Assembly (NCBI GenBank): GCA_036337295.1
Contig: JAYZEN010000001.1
Location: 1,116,001-1,180,000 of the forward strand
Source of the DNA: Ketobacter sp036337295
GTDB taxonomy: Bacteria > Pseudomonadota > Gammaproteobacteria > Pseudomonadales > Ketobacteraceae
Direction of reading: 5' to 3'
DNA length: 64,000 nt
Position 1 is the stretch's first letter; each line of letters starts with the position of its first letter. Positions 1 to 8,000 of the stretch are shown piece by piece. The notes under the pieces are model-generated. The model had not been told where the DNA came from and did no database searches. It saw nothing but the letters and a program-made list of their open reading frames with translations. The translations under genes and the position numbers were made by a program.

Positions 1-1009
1 GCAGTTCAACTTCCCGCTCGCGGTTCACCACCTCAAGCTGACGGGCTTTTTCCACTTTCTCATGTTCAATGGCCACCGCACGTTCGCGGTTCTTGCCGGC
101 GATTTCCACCTGACGCATCTTGTTCTCTTCGGCAATGGCAATGGCCTCTTCCGCCGTGATGCGGGCCGACTCAGACTTCTGGCGTTCCTCTTCCTTGACC
201 TTGAGGGTTTCCGCTTCCTCACGGGCGCGCAGGCTTTCCACTTCACGCTGCTGACGGGCTTCCGCATCCGCCTGCTGGCGCTCGAGCTCCAGCATGGCCT
301 CTTTGGTGGTGACGTTCTTACGCTTGATTTCCAGCTCTTCGTCCCGCTCCAGGCGATTGGTTTCCACGTTCTGGGTGGCGGTGACTTCAGTGATGCGGCG
401 AATACCTTCCGCATCCAGAATATTGTGAGGGTCCAGTGCCGACTTCGGCGTTTGTTCCAGATAATCGATGGCCACGTCTTCCAGCACGTAACCATTCAGG
501 TCTTCACCGATAACCTCAATAATGCGATCACGGAACTGTATGCGGTTTTCAAACAGCTCCAGGAACTCCATTTTCTTACCCACGGTTTTCAGGGCTTCGG
601 AGAACTTGGCGTTGAACAGTTCGTTCACCGCATCTTTGTTGGAGGCACGTTCCACGCCGACAGCTTTCGCCACTTTCAACACGTCTTGCGCGGTTTCATT
701 CACCCGCAGATAGAAGGCCACGTTAATGTCGGCCCGCAGATTGTCGCGACAGATCAAACCATCCTTACCCCGGCGATCAATCTCCAGGGTGATGACGGAA
801 ATTTTCATGATCTCCTTTTTGTGGATTACCGGCAGCACCATAGCGCCAGTGAAATATACCTTCGGGGTTGGTGACGTGTCATTTACGATCAATGCATTAC
901 CTTGATCAACCTTAAAATAAAAGGCTTTAATCAGGGCCAGCGTTCCTACAATCAAAAAGACTATAACTCCCAGCACTGCAAGGCCAAGTAACACTAATTC
1001 AAAATCCAT
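1..1009 (-). CDS. yqiK: Flotillin/SPFH-domain protein, YqiK-like (3' end missing)
   Basis: This is the N-terminal 336 codons of a flotillin-family membrane protein; the gene runs off the left edge of the window. The start is the ATG at 1009. The protein opens with one hydrophobic membrane segment (about residues 3-30), followed by an SPFH/band-7 domain (about 35-210) containing KDGLICRDNLRADI and VLKVAKAVGVERAS. After that comes a long charged coiled coil rich in Glu, Lys, Arg and Ala, typical of the flotillin tail. Flotillins form membrane microdomain scaffolds. The gene follows the yqiJ-like gene by 37 bp on the same strand, as in Escherichia coli yqiJK and Bacillus yuaFG, so co-transcription is likely. 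The family call is secure; the physiological role here is inferred. Confidence 0.9.
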   Translation of the reverse strand, partial: MDFELVLLGLAVLGVIVFLIVGTLALIKAFYFKVDQGNALIVNDTSPTPKVYFTGAMVLPVIHKKEIMKISVITLEIDRRGKDGLICRDNLRADINVAFYLRVNETAQDVLKVAKAVGVERASNKDAVNELFNAKFSEALKTVGKKMEFLELFENRIQFRDRIIEVIGEDLNGYVLEDVAIDYLEQTPKSALDPHNILDAEGIRRITEVTATQNVETNRLERDEELEIKRKNVTTKEAMLELERQQADAEARQQREVESLRAREEAETLKVKEEERQKSESARITAEEAIAIAEENKMRQVEIAGKNRERAVAIEHEKVEKARQLEVVNREREVEL

Positions 1010-1046
1010 AGCTTCCGTACCTCTATCTAAAATTTGAGTTTTTCAA

Positions 1047-1697
1047 TTAATCGTTGTGGTTAAATTCATCAGCAGGAACAACCCAATAGGTATTGTTCTC
1101 CGGTTTGTGCTCGATTAGCACTACACTGTCACCCCGCTTCAACTCTTTAGCGGCATCAGCACGAATACGCAGAATCAAACTTGCTCCTTCAAGATCAACA
1201 TTGGCTTCACCAAAGTTCTCATCGACCCGAGTTGAGCGCACCAAACAGGTACGCCCCAACAATACTTTTTCTGGTGGCGGTGCATAAGCTTTTCTAAAAA
1301 ACATCTTTAACGGTTTAATTAATTGCGCGGTAATTGGGATGGAAATCGCTGTTGCGCCAATTATCACCACCGTTCCAACCAAGTAACTCAGCAAAGTACC
1401 AGGCTCCCAGAAGAAGAACAGGTACACAGCGAGGTAACTTAGTACCCATGCGACAAGACTTAAAAGAGTCACCACAACGGTTATCGGGACACCAGTGAGG
1501 CCCAAGGTGACCAGCAATCCGGCCAGGCCTGTTAATCCCTCCAGATCCATATCGGTATCCAGATCCAAGTCCAGATCCAACACATCAATATCCACCATCC
1601 CCAAAATAGCGAAGAGCCAGTAGAGCACCATCACAAAGAGAATTATGGTATAGAAAACAGTAGGATAGTGAAAAATATTAGAAATGAATGCTTCCAT
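1047..1697 (-). CDS. yqiJ: YqiJ-like membrane protein with NfeD/OB-fold domain
   Basis: A 216-residue inner-membrane protein. Hydrophobic segments lie near residues 12-35, 55-75, 80-100 and 103-125. A short acidic stretch of alternating Asp and Leu (about 37-50) follows the first segment. The C-terminal 80 residues (KVLLGRTCLVRSTRV onward) look like the small OB-fold/NfeD-type domain that accompanies flotillins. It sits immediately upstream of the flotillin gene, and the pair matches the NfeD-flotillin partnership known in bacteria, thought to organise membrane domains or respond to envelope stress. Its promoter must lie in the 1698-1901 intergenic region, which holds palindromic repeats. Function is inferred from family and context. 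Confidence 0.8.
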   Translation of the reverse strand: MEAFISNIFHYPTVFYTIILFVMVLYWLFAILGMVDIDVLDLDLDLDTDMDLEGLTGLAGLLVTLGLTGVPITVVVTLLSLVAWVLSYLAVYLFFFWEPGTLLSYLVGTVVIIGATAISIPITAQLIKPLKMFFRKAYAPPPEKVLLGRTCLVRSTRVDENFGEANVDLEGASLILRIRADAAKELKRGDSVVLIEHKPENNTYWVVPADEFNHND

Positions 1698-1714
1698 TTA
1701 GATCCCCGACAGCA

Positions 1715-1882
1715 GACATATTATGTCAAACTAGACGCTTCGACATAATATGTCAAGATTGATGTTGTTATAATCCTGCCTCAAAGAGACGCAACGATAG
1801 CAAGGTTTTATCCGGTTAGACAGATTTGCTTGACATGATATGTCAGACAGGTCTAACCTTAACCCTATCGACATAATATGTC
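1715..1882. promoter_or_regulatory. Four-copy palindrome array between divergent membrane operons
   Basis: Four near-identical 13-bp palindromes GACATAATATGTC lie at 1715-1727, 1742-1754, 1832-1844 and 1870-1882, the third with one changed base. The first and second are near the yqiJ start; the third and fourth are near the yjfI start. The third copy contains a TTGACA match (1830-1835) usable as a -35 element on the plus strand, and it is enclosed by the inverted repeat GGTTAGAC (1814-1821) / GTCTAACC (1851-1858). Four copies within about 170 bp are very unlikely by chance. I infer operators for one regulator of both operons; I do not recognise the regulator and no candidate gene is adjacent. 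Confidence 0.75.
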
Positions 1883-1901
1883 AAAAAGGAGACAAGCAAC
1901 G

Positions 1902-2309
1902 ATGACCCAAATCCAGGAACTCACCATTCAATTGGGGCAGGTGAATTACGAAGGGCACACCTTTAACTGCTTACCCATTCAGGGCGAACAGGAGGTGCTG
2001 CAGGTGATCGTGTCGGAGCTGGATGCCATGCCCATTTTCGTCACCATCACCGATACCCAGATTCTGTGCATCACGTACCTGTGCAAGCAATCGGAAATCC
2101 AGCCGCAACGGCTGGCCGATTTGAACAAAACCATGCTGGAGCTGAACGTGGCCATGCCACTGAGCTCCTTTGCCATTGTAGAAGATTATTACGTGGTGTT
2201 CGGTGCCATGGCCACCAGCAGCAGCTTTAACGACACCTGCAAAGAATTGATCACCCTGGCCTCCAATGCCTACGACGCACTGGAAGCCCTAGAAGAATAC
2301 CTGATTTAA
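1902..2309 (+). CDS. yjfI: YjfI-like protein (DUF2170)
   Basis: A soluble protein of 135 residues with mixed alpha/beta character, resembling the DUF2170/YjfI family encoded just ahead of a PspA paralogue in enterobacteria. I chose ATG 1902 because it follows a good ribosome-binding site (AAGGAGA at 1886-1892); an upstream in-frame ATG at 1878 lies inside the fourth palindrome and has no such site. The pspA-like gene starts 23 bp after the stop, so the two form an operon. Biochemical function is unknown; a role in membrane-stress response is inferred from the PspA partner. Confidence 0.75.
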   Translation: MTQIQELTIQLGQVNYEGHTFNCLPIQGEQEVLQVIVSELDAMPIFVTITDTQILCITYLCKQSEIQPQRLADLNKTMLELNVAMPLSSFAIVEDYYVVFGAMATSSSFNDTCKELITLASNAYDALEALEEYLI

Positions 2310-2332
2310 CGAACACAGACCGGAGACACAAC

Positions 2333-3022
2333 ATGAGCGTACTTAACAAAATCTGGACTGCACTGCGTGGCGGCGTACGGGAAATGGGCGATGCCATCGT
2401 GGACTCCAATGGCATCCGCATTTTCGAGCAGGAAATCATTGACGCCAAGAACAGCATCCAGCAGGCCAAAACCAATCTGACCGAAGTGATGGCCCGCAAG
2501 ATGCAGGCAGAACGCAAGGTCAGCAAGCTGGTGGAGGATATCCGCACCCACGAAGGCTATGCCAGCAAAGCCCTGGATCAAAGCGATGAGGCCCTGGCCC
2601 TGGAAGTGGCCGGTAAGATCGCCACCTTTGAAGGCGAAAAGCGGGAGCAGGATGCCATTGTGGCGCGCCTGACCGGCCAGGTGGAGCAGCTGAAAGCCCA
2701 CATCAAAAAAGCCGAGAAGCTGATTGCCGATCACGAGCGCGAGCTGTCCATCGTGCGCACTACTGAAAGTGTGCAGAAAGCCACCGAGCAGGTGGTGGAA
2801 AACGTGGCGGCCAACAACTCCACCCTGAACACGGCACGGGAATCCCTGGAGCGCATCAAAGCCCGCCAGGAACTGAAACAGGATCAACTGGAAGCCGGCG
2901 AGTTGCTGGACAAGGAGTTCGCCGGTAACGATCTGGACAGCAAACTGGAAGAAGCGGGCATCAAAGGGGAAACCGCATCAGCGGCTGACATCCTGGCCCG
3001 GATCAAAGCCGGCAAACAGTAA
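2333..3022 (+). CDS. yjfJ: PspA/IM30 (Vipp1) family protein
   Basis: A 229-residue protein that is almost entirely helical coiled coil, opening with VLNKIWTALRGGVREMGDAIVDSNGIRIFEQEI, which fits the amphipathic N-terminal helix and first hairpin of PspA/IM30 proteins. This family is ESCRT-III-like and assembles on the inner face of the cytoplasmic membrane to stabilise it. Length is close to the usual 220-230. It lies in an operon with the yjfI-like gene and is followed by a strong intrinsic terminator at 3051-3083. No pspBC or pspF genes are visible, so this is the YjfJ-type module rather than the classic phage-shock operon. Confidence 0.88.
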   Translation: MSVLNKIWTALRGGVREMGDAIVDSNGIRIFEQEIIDAKNSIQQAKTNLTEVMARKMQAERKVSKLVEDIRTHEGYASKALDQSDEALALEVAGKIATFEGEKREQDAIVARLTGQVEQLKAHIKKAEKLIADHERELSIVRTTESVQKATEQVVENVAANNSTLNTARESLERIKARQELKQDQLEAGELLDKEFAGNDLDSKLEEAGIKGETASAADILARIKAGKQ

Positions 3023-3050
3023 TCCTGCAAACGGATTACGGCACTCTTAA

Positions 3051-3083
3051 CGCGATACCACTGCGTGTGGTATCGCGCTTTTT
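3051..3083 (+). terminator. Intrinsic terminator after the PspA-like gene
   Basis: A perfect 11-bp stem (CGCGATACCAC / GTGGTATCGCG) with a 5-base loop is followed by C and five T. It ends the yjfI-pspA transcription unit 29 bp after the stop codon. Confidence 0.85.
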
Positions 3084-3104
3084 GCGTGGTAAACAGGTAA
3101 CAGC

Positions 3105-3419
3105 ATGAACGAACGTTGGCAAAAAGAGAAACAGGCCATCAAAGCCGTCCAGGTGGCCTTTGATGTATCGGCGGAGGCGCAGCGCGTCATCAAGCAGGCG
3201 GCGCTGGACAGCAATCTGAACCCGCCGGACCAGATCCGCAAGATTCTGGGTTTACCCTATAATAAAAAGCCCCTGCGCCCCCGGCTCACGGTCTCCCTGA
3301 AAGCCGAGGACTTCACCATTCTGGCGGAAAAATACGGACTTGATCCCGACGACCAGAACGCCATTCGGGAAAAAGTAGCGGAAGAACTGCTGGCCTACGC
3401 CCGCAAACACGAAGACTAA
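3105..3419 (+). CDS. Conserved-looking small hypothetical protein
   Basis: A 104-residue, charged, probably helical cytoplasmic protein with no signal peptide or membrane segment. I do not recognise the family. The ATG follows GGTAACAGC, which is a weak ribosome-binding site. The segment PPDQIRKILGLPYNKKPLRPRLTVSLKAEDF suggests a small DNA- or protein-binding fold but carries no diagnostic motif. It lies beyond the terminator of the PspA-like gene and is convergent with the CorA gene (7 bp gap), so it is probably its own short transcript. Codon use matches the GC-rich neighbours, supporting a real gene. Confidence 0.6.
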   Translation: MNERWQKEKQAIKAVQVAFDVSAEAQRVIKQAALDSNLNPPDQIRKILGLPYNKKPLRPRLTVSLKAEDFTILAEKYGLDPDDQNAIREKVAEELLAYARKHED

Positions 3420-3425
3420 CCGAAT

Positions 3426-4391
3426 CTACAACCAGCGTCGGCGACGGAAGAACGCCAGCAACGTAATCGCCACCGTCGCCATCACACCCAGCAGGACGTA
3501 GTAGCCGTAGCGGGAGTGCAGTTCCGGCATGTGTTCGAAGTTCATCCCATAAATTCCGGACAACAAACCCAGCGGCACAAAAATCGCCGTAATCACCGTC
3601 AGCGCCTGCATGGTTTTGTTCAGCTGGTGCGACGTCAACGAGATATAACCTTCAATCAAATCGCCGCACTGCTCGTAATACAGCGTGCCCAGGCTGTCCA
3701 ACCGCTCACACTTGTCGTACACATCCTGCATGGAGTGATAGATGGCGGAGTTGGACATATCCAGGATCTCCGTGGGCTCCTTCAGAATTTCCGCAAACAC
3801 TTTTTCATGGTAACTGAAGACCCGGTTTAACTTGCGCAGGCGGGAACGATACGACACAAAGCGCTGCATCAACTGGTCGGTGGGGTCATCCAGCATTTCG
3901 TCTTCCATGCGGCTGATGTTGTCCTCCAACTCCAGCATCCTCTTGATGTACTCACCCAGGGACTGGTTGACGATGCGGGTGAACAGGATGGCCGGGGTGG
4001 GCAGATAACGCTGCACATCCTCCACCACGTTCCACAGCTTCTCCACCCCGAAGGAAGTGCCGTTGCGACGACTGATCAGGAAGTTGGTGCCGATGAAAAA
4101 CGCCACCTGTACGTGACGGACATTGATGTCCTGATCAAAGCGCTCAAAGCCACGATACAGCACGAAGGTATTGGTCTCGAAATCCTCGTACTTGGGGGGA
4201 TGCCGATGGCGCTGGGCATCCTGCACCGCCAGGATATGGCAGCCCAACCCGGTGAGAAAGGCTTTCTCCTGCGCTTCATCCTCCCCCTCCAGGTCAATCC
4301 AGATGGTGCCGCCTTCGCTCTGCCAGCGGCTGATCAGCTCCTCGTGTCCTGCCTGTACCGTTCCGTCTTTCAACCACTGGGTTCGAATCAT
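3426..4391 (-). CDS. CorA/ZntB-family divalent cation transporter
   Basis: A 321-residue CorA-superfamily channel for divalent cations. A large cytoplasmic N-terminal domain is followed by two C-terminal transmembrane helices. The signature YGMN is present (SGIYGMNFEHMPEL, about residues 277-290), and the protein ends with the basic tail RRRRWL. The extracellular loop after YGMN reads FEHMPEL, as in CorA-like rather than typical ZntB proteins, so magnesium, cobalt or zinc cannot be separated from sequence alone. ATG 4391 is preferred over the GTG three codons upstream because AAGGTGG lies just before it. It stands alone, convergent with the hypothetical gene on its left. Confidence 0.88.
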   Translation of the reverse strand: MIRTQWLKDGTVQAGHEELISRWQSEGGTIWIDLEGEDEAQEKAFLTGLGCHILAVQDAQRHRHPPKYEDFETNTFVLYRGFERFDQDINVRHVQVAFFIGTNFLISRRNGTSFGVEKLWNVVEDVQRYLPTPAILFTRIVNQSLGEYIKRMLELEDNISRMEDEMLDDPTDQLMQRFVSYRSRLRKLNRVFSYHEKVFAEILKEPTEILDMSNSAIYHSMQDVYDKCERLDSLGTLYYEQCGDLIEGYISLTSHQLNKTMQALTVITAIFVPLGLLSGIYGMNFEHMPELHSRYGYYVLLGVMATVAITLLAFFRRRRWL

Positions 4392-4530
4392 GCCTGCCAC
4401 CTTATCAATCTATCAAAACTACCCATCCCTATGGACGGGCGCTTTTTGTCCATGGCCACCTTTATAATCCATCATCAGAGCTGTCACAACCGTTCTTCCC
4501 CCATTGGACCAAGCCTGTAGAGAGTGAGAC

Positions 4531-5109
4531 ATGAACAATAAAAACAACGGCCTAGGAGAACTTCCCGCGCCGACCACCATGAGCCGAAAATCCTTTTTGC
4601 GCCTGTCTGTCGGTGTGGCCGCCGCGGCCGGCCTGGGCACCCTGTCCGGCTGCAGCAACAACGGCCGGGGCCTGCGCTTTGGCGACCTGAATGAAGCCCT
4701 GATCGAGTTGGCCCAGATTGAAAACAACCTGGACACCCTGGAAATGCAACAGGAGTGGAGCCTGTACAAGGTCCTCAACCACCTGGCCAAGACCTGCGAA
4801 GGCGCCATGTTCGGTTTTCCGGAAACCGATCCACCGGCGCAGCAGGCCGTTCAGTACATTGCCTTCCAGGCCTTCGTGGCCCAGGGCTATATGAGCCACA
4901 ACCTGACCGCACCGGTGCCTGGCCCTGAAATCGCCGACGACGGCCCCCTGCCGGAAGCCTTTGAGCGCATCCGCAACGCCATCAGCGATTACCAGAACTT
5001 CACCGGTGAGCTGTTCCCCCATTTCGCCTATGGCAAGTTGAATTACCGGGAATGGGAACTGGCCAATGCCTTCCACATGGCAGACCACTTCTCCAGCCTG
5101 ACCTACTGA
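4531..5109 (+). CDS. DUF1569-like predicted exported lipoprotein
   Basis: A 192-residue exported protein. The N-terminus has SRKSFLRLSVGVAAAAGLG and then LSGC, a signal peptide with a lipobox; the Arg-Lys pair ahead of the hydrophobic stretch resembles a relaxed Tat motif. The mature part (IELAQIENNLDTLEM, VLNHLAKTCEGAM, YREWELANAFHMADHFS) resembles the DUF1569/DinB-like four-helix family, whose conserved His residues can bind a metal. No enzyme activity is established for this family. A terminator follows at 5145-5168, so the gene is probably monocistronic. Confidence 0.7.
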   Translation: MNNKNNGLGELPAPTTMSRKSFLRLSVGVAAAAGLGTLSGCSNNGRGLRFGDLNEALIELAQIENNLDTLEMQQEWSLYKVLNHLAKTCEGAMFGFPETDPPAQQAVQYIAFQAFVAQGYMSHNLTAPVPGPEIADDGPLPEAFERIRNAISDYQNFTGELFPHFAYGKLNYREWELANAFHMADHFSSLTY

Positions 5110-5144
5110 GTTGACGCCACGCGCAGAATCAGGCTACAAACACA

Positions 5145-5168
5145 GGGCGATTTCGATCGCCCTTTTTT
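5145..5168 (+). terminator. Intrinsic terminator after the DUF1569 gene
   Basis: A GGGCGA / TCGCCC stem, whose loop extends the pairing, is followed by six T (5163-5168). It lies 36 bp after the stop codon. Confidence 0.85.
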
Positions 5169-5216
5169 ATAAGCTTGTTTAGGTCTTTTAGAATCTCTTG
5201 AAGAGCGTCCATTGGC

Positions 5217-5684
5217 ATGAGCGACCGCATCCAGAACAACAAACTGGTAGCCCTGCACATCCGCATCCTGGATGAGTCCGGCAAGCTGCTGGAAACCACC
5301 GAAGGCTTTCTGCCCATGCTGTATGTGCACGGGCACCGGCAGATCCCGCCCGGTTTTGAACAGGCGCTGGCAGGCAAAACCGTAGGCGATAAAATCGACG
5401 TGCAGGTACCGGCGGAATTCGGCTATGGCCTGCGGGATGAGGACTTGCTGCAAACCGTGCCCCGCTCGTTGCTGGCCACCGATACTGAACTGGCCATCGG
5501 GATGGAGATCACCGCGGAAACCGCCGACGGACCATTGCCGGTACGCATTGTGGAATTGAACGAGCACAGCATCACGCTGGACGGCAATCACGCTTATGCA
5601 GGCAAAACCCTGCGTTTTGTTGCCGAGATCCGCAATGTGCGGGATGCCACCGAAGAAGAGTTAACCGGCGGCCCCCAGACCTGA
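5217..5684 (+). CDS. FKBP-type peptidyl-prolyl isomerase, SlyD-like
   Basis: A cytoplasmic prolyl isomerase/chaperone of 155 residues in the SlyD subfamily. It has the FKBP fold split by the IF chaperone domain: YVHGHRQIPPGFEQALAG (about 38-55), AEFGYG (about 66-71), then the SlyD signature LDGNHAYAGKTLRF (about 121-134). The metal-binding His/Cys-rich tail of E. coli SlyD is absent; the protein ends soon after the FKBP domain. It is convergent with the sigma54 regulator, and the two coding regions overlap at 5661-5684. Confidence 0.9.
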   Translation: MSDRIQNNKLVALHIRILDESGKLLETTEGFLPMLYVHGHRQIPPGFEQALAGKTVGDKIDVQVPAEFGYGLRDEDLLQTVPRSLLATDTELAIGMEITAETADGPLPVRIVELNEHSITLDGNHAYAGKTLRFVAEIRNVRDATEEELTGGPQT

Positions 5685-7646
5685 GTGCAATGCCCGCGCC
5701 GACTCCGGCTCTGCGTTTTTGAATACCGACACATCTATCCGCCAACGCTGGATACGGGAATACAGGGTGGTGGGTTTCATGCCCAGCAAGCGTGCCGCCC
5801 CATCCACACCAGACACCTTACCCCCACATTGCTGCAAGGCGCTGATCACATTGTTGCGTTCCTCGTTGCGGCGTTCCTCTTCCGTTTTCACCAGCGTCCC
5901 GGTGTTCTCAGGCTGAGCCAGCGTCGGCGCGACGGGCAGCAGCGAACGGGTCAGCTCCGGCACATCGATGCGTAACTTGCCGGTGCCGGATACAATCACC
6001 GCTCGCTCAATGACGTTCTCCAGCTCACGAATATTGCCGGGCCAGTTATAGGCCTGCAGGCGGCGCACATCCGCGATCGACAACGGCAGCACCGGCTTGT
6101 TCTGTTTGCGGCAGGCCTTCTCGATGAAGTACGTGGCCAACAACGGAATGTCTTCACTGCGTTTGCGCAACGGGGCCGACTCAATGGGAAACACATTCAG
6201 GCGAAAATACAGATCCTCCCGAAAACGGTGGTCACTCACGTCCGCTTTCAGATCCCGGTTGGTGGCGGCAATCACCCGCACATCCACCCCCCGGGTCTGG
6301 GTATCTCCTACCCGCTCGAACTGTTTCTCCTGCAGCACCCGCAACAGTTTGCCCTGCAGTTCCAGGGGAATCTCCCCCACTTCGTCCAGGAACAGGGTGC
6401 CGCCGTCCGCCAATTCAAAACGCCCGATGCGATCACTGGTGGCACCGGTGAAGGCCCCTTTCACATGGCCGAAAAATTCACTTTCAAACAGGTCCCGGGG
6501 AATGGCCGCGCAATTCACCCGGATCAACGGCCGGGTGCGGCGTTCACTGGCTTCATGGATGGCCCGGGCCAACAACTCCTTACCGGTACCGGACTCGCCG
6601 GTGATCAGCACGTTGGCGTCGGTGGGGGCCACCAGTTCAATCTGGGCGATGGTATTGCGAATGGCGTTGCTGCGGCCGACGATTTCCCGATAGTTGTGTT
6701 CGGAGCGGATTTCCTCCTGCAGATAGGCGTTCTCCAGTTCCAGGCGCCGCTTCAGGCTTTCCACCTCCGACAAGGCCGCCCGCAACCGGCGATCCGCCTC
6801 CCGCCGTTCACTGACATCCCGGAACAGCACCACCGCACCCACCACCCGGCCCTGATCCTCAATGGGCGTGCTGGTGTATTCCACCGGAAACGAGGAACCG
6901 TCCTTGCGCCAGAACACTTCGTCCCCCACCTGATGCACCACCCCATCGTGGAACGCCGCGAAAATGGGGCAGCAGTTCATCTGGTAGCAGGAGCCGTCCT
7001 CATGACTGTGGTGGATGTACTCGTGGGCATTGAGCCCCACCAGTTCCGCCGCACTGTAACCCAGCATTTTTTCCGCCGCCGGATTGAGGAAGGTGGTCAC
7101 CCCTTCTGTGTTGACCCCGTAAATGCCTTCCCCGGCGGCATTCAGGATCAACTGGTTTTCGCGCTCGAATTCCGAGAACACTTCTTCGATCCGCTTCCAC
7201 TCCATCAGGCCACCGCGATGATAGCGGGTGGCATCGGCATCCAGGCGCAGCTTGTGGCAGTACTGGGTATCAAACAGGGTGAACAGCAGGCGGGGTTTGC
7301 CGTGCTCTTCAAACACCGAACCGTACACTTCCACCGGACGCGTGCTGTCGTCGGCGCAAATCAGATTGAGTTCGCTGGTGTAGCTGTTCTTGTTTTCAAT
7401 GCAGGCCTGACTGAAGGCCACCAGGCTGGGGAATTGATTGGCGAACAGAATGGACACGGGCATGGAAAAGATCTGATCCCGGGTGAAACCGGTGAGGGTC
7501 ACCAGGGTGGCATTGCACTCCAGCACCTGATCGGCCACCGGGTCGATGCACAGCACCGCCATGTCGCTGGTATCCAGCCCATTGGCCAGTAATTCTGTTC
7601 TGGTCTCTATACAGGATTCCATACGGGGTTCCATACAGGGTTCCAT
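5661..7646 (-). CDS. Sigma54-dependent activator with two PAS domains
   Basis: A 661-residue bacterial enhancer-binding protein. Two PAS domains (about 25-140 and 165-285) are followed by a short coiled linker, a sigma54 AAA+ domain (about 325-560) and a Fis-type HTH (GAARLLGMKPTTLYSRIQRW). The AAA+ domain has GESGTGKE (Walker A), GAFTGA (the sigma54 contact loop), GGTLFLDEVGEI (Walker B) and the NWPGNIREL arginine-finger region, so it should be an active ATPase. The N-terminus holds an imperfect 12-bp tandem repeat giving MEPC-MEPR-MESC; ATG 7646 follows GAGGG. It is divergent from the cyanate operon, which has a sigma54 promoter, so I infer it controls that operon in response to a small-molecule or redox signal. 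Confidence 0.9.
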   Translation of the reverse strand: MEPCMEPRMESCIETRTELLANGLDTSDMAVLCIDPVADQVLECNATLVTLTGFTRDQIFSMPVSILFANQFPSLVAFSQACIENKNSYTSELNLICADDSTRPVEVYGSVFEEHGKPRLLFTLFDTQYCHKLRLDADATRYHRGGLMEWKRIEEVFSEFERENQLILNAAGEGIYGVNTEGVTTFLNPAAEKMLGYSAAELVGLNAHEYIHHSHEDGSCYQMNCCPIFAAFHDGVVHQVGDEVFWRKDGSSFPVEYTSTPIEDQGRVVGAVVLFRDVSERREADRRLRAALSEVESLKRRLELENAYLQEEIRSEHNYREIVGRSNAIRNTIAQIELVAPTDANVLITGESGTGKELLARAIHEASERRTRPLIRVNCAAIPRDLFESEFFGHVKGAFTGATSDRIGRFELADGGTLFLDEVGEIPLELQGKLLRVLQEKQFERVGDTQTRGVDVRVIAATNRDLKADVSDHRFREDLYFRLNVFPIESAPLRKRSEDIPLLATYFIEKACRKQNKPVLPLSIADVRRLQAYNWPGNIRELENVIERAVIVSGTGKLRIDVPELTRSLLPVAPTLAQPENTGTLVKTEEERRNEERNNVISALQQCGGKVSGVDGAARLLGMKPTTLYSRIQRWRIDVSVFKNAEPESARALHSGLGAAG

Positions 7647-7669
7647 GCAATGCCCTCACGAATGTTCAA

Positions 7670-7755
7670 TTACGCAGGATCAAACAAGGGCCGTGCCAAT
7701 TACGAATTCTCGTAAAATATTTTTACTCATCTGCGTAATTTACGCATTTGCGTAA
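7670..7755. promoter_or_regulatory. Candidate enhancer (UAS) of TGCGTAA repeats
   Basis: A 15-bp perfect palindrome TGCGTAATTTACGCA lies at 7732-7746, followed by a further half-site TTGCGTAA (7748-7755). Upstream are TTACGA-4 bp-TCGTAA (7700-7715) and a half-site TTACGCA (7670-7676). The cluster sits 70-155 bp upstream of the cyn -24/-12 promoter and just upstream of the activator start, the expected place for enhancer sites that could also autoregulate the activator. The protein bound is inferred. Confidence 0.65.
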
Positions 7756-7825
7756 CCCCTTCTCACCCCCACCACAAAAACATAAGTCATTGTTTTATTT
7801 GAAACCTGGACCACACCAACCAGAT

Positions 7826-7841
7826 TGGCACGGAGCATGCT
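7826..7841 (+). promoter_or_regulatory. Sigma54 (-24/-12) promoter of the cyanate operon
   Basis: TGGCAC (7826-7831), five bases, then ATGCT (7837-7841). The GG and GC doublets are 12 bp apart as required, and only one core base differs from consensus TTGCT. Transcription would start near 7852, leaving about 150 nt of leader before ATG 8001. Confidence 0.75.
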
Positions 7842-8000
7842 CTGATCATCACAGAACCAGGCCCGGATATCGAATCGATTCCGATCACGGGCTGAACAAG
7901 GGACGCCTGTCCCACTCATGTTCCGTAACTCATGTTCCGTAATAGTGCAGGCCGCTCCATTCTGCACAGTTTCACCAACCACTCCGGGGGAGAGTCAGAG

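Noticed and set aside
6228..7592. 454-residue plus-strand frame
   Set aside because: It is the antisense shadow of the sigma54 activator, whose domains and motifs are complete on the minus strand.
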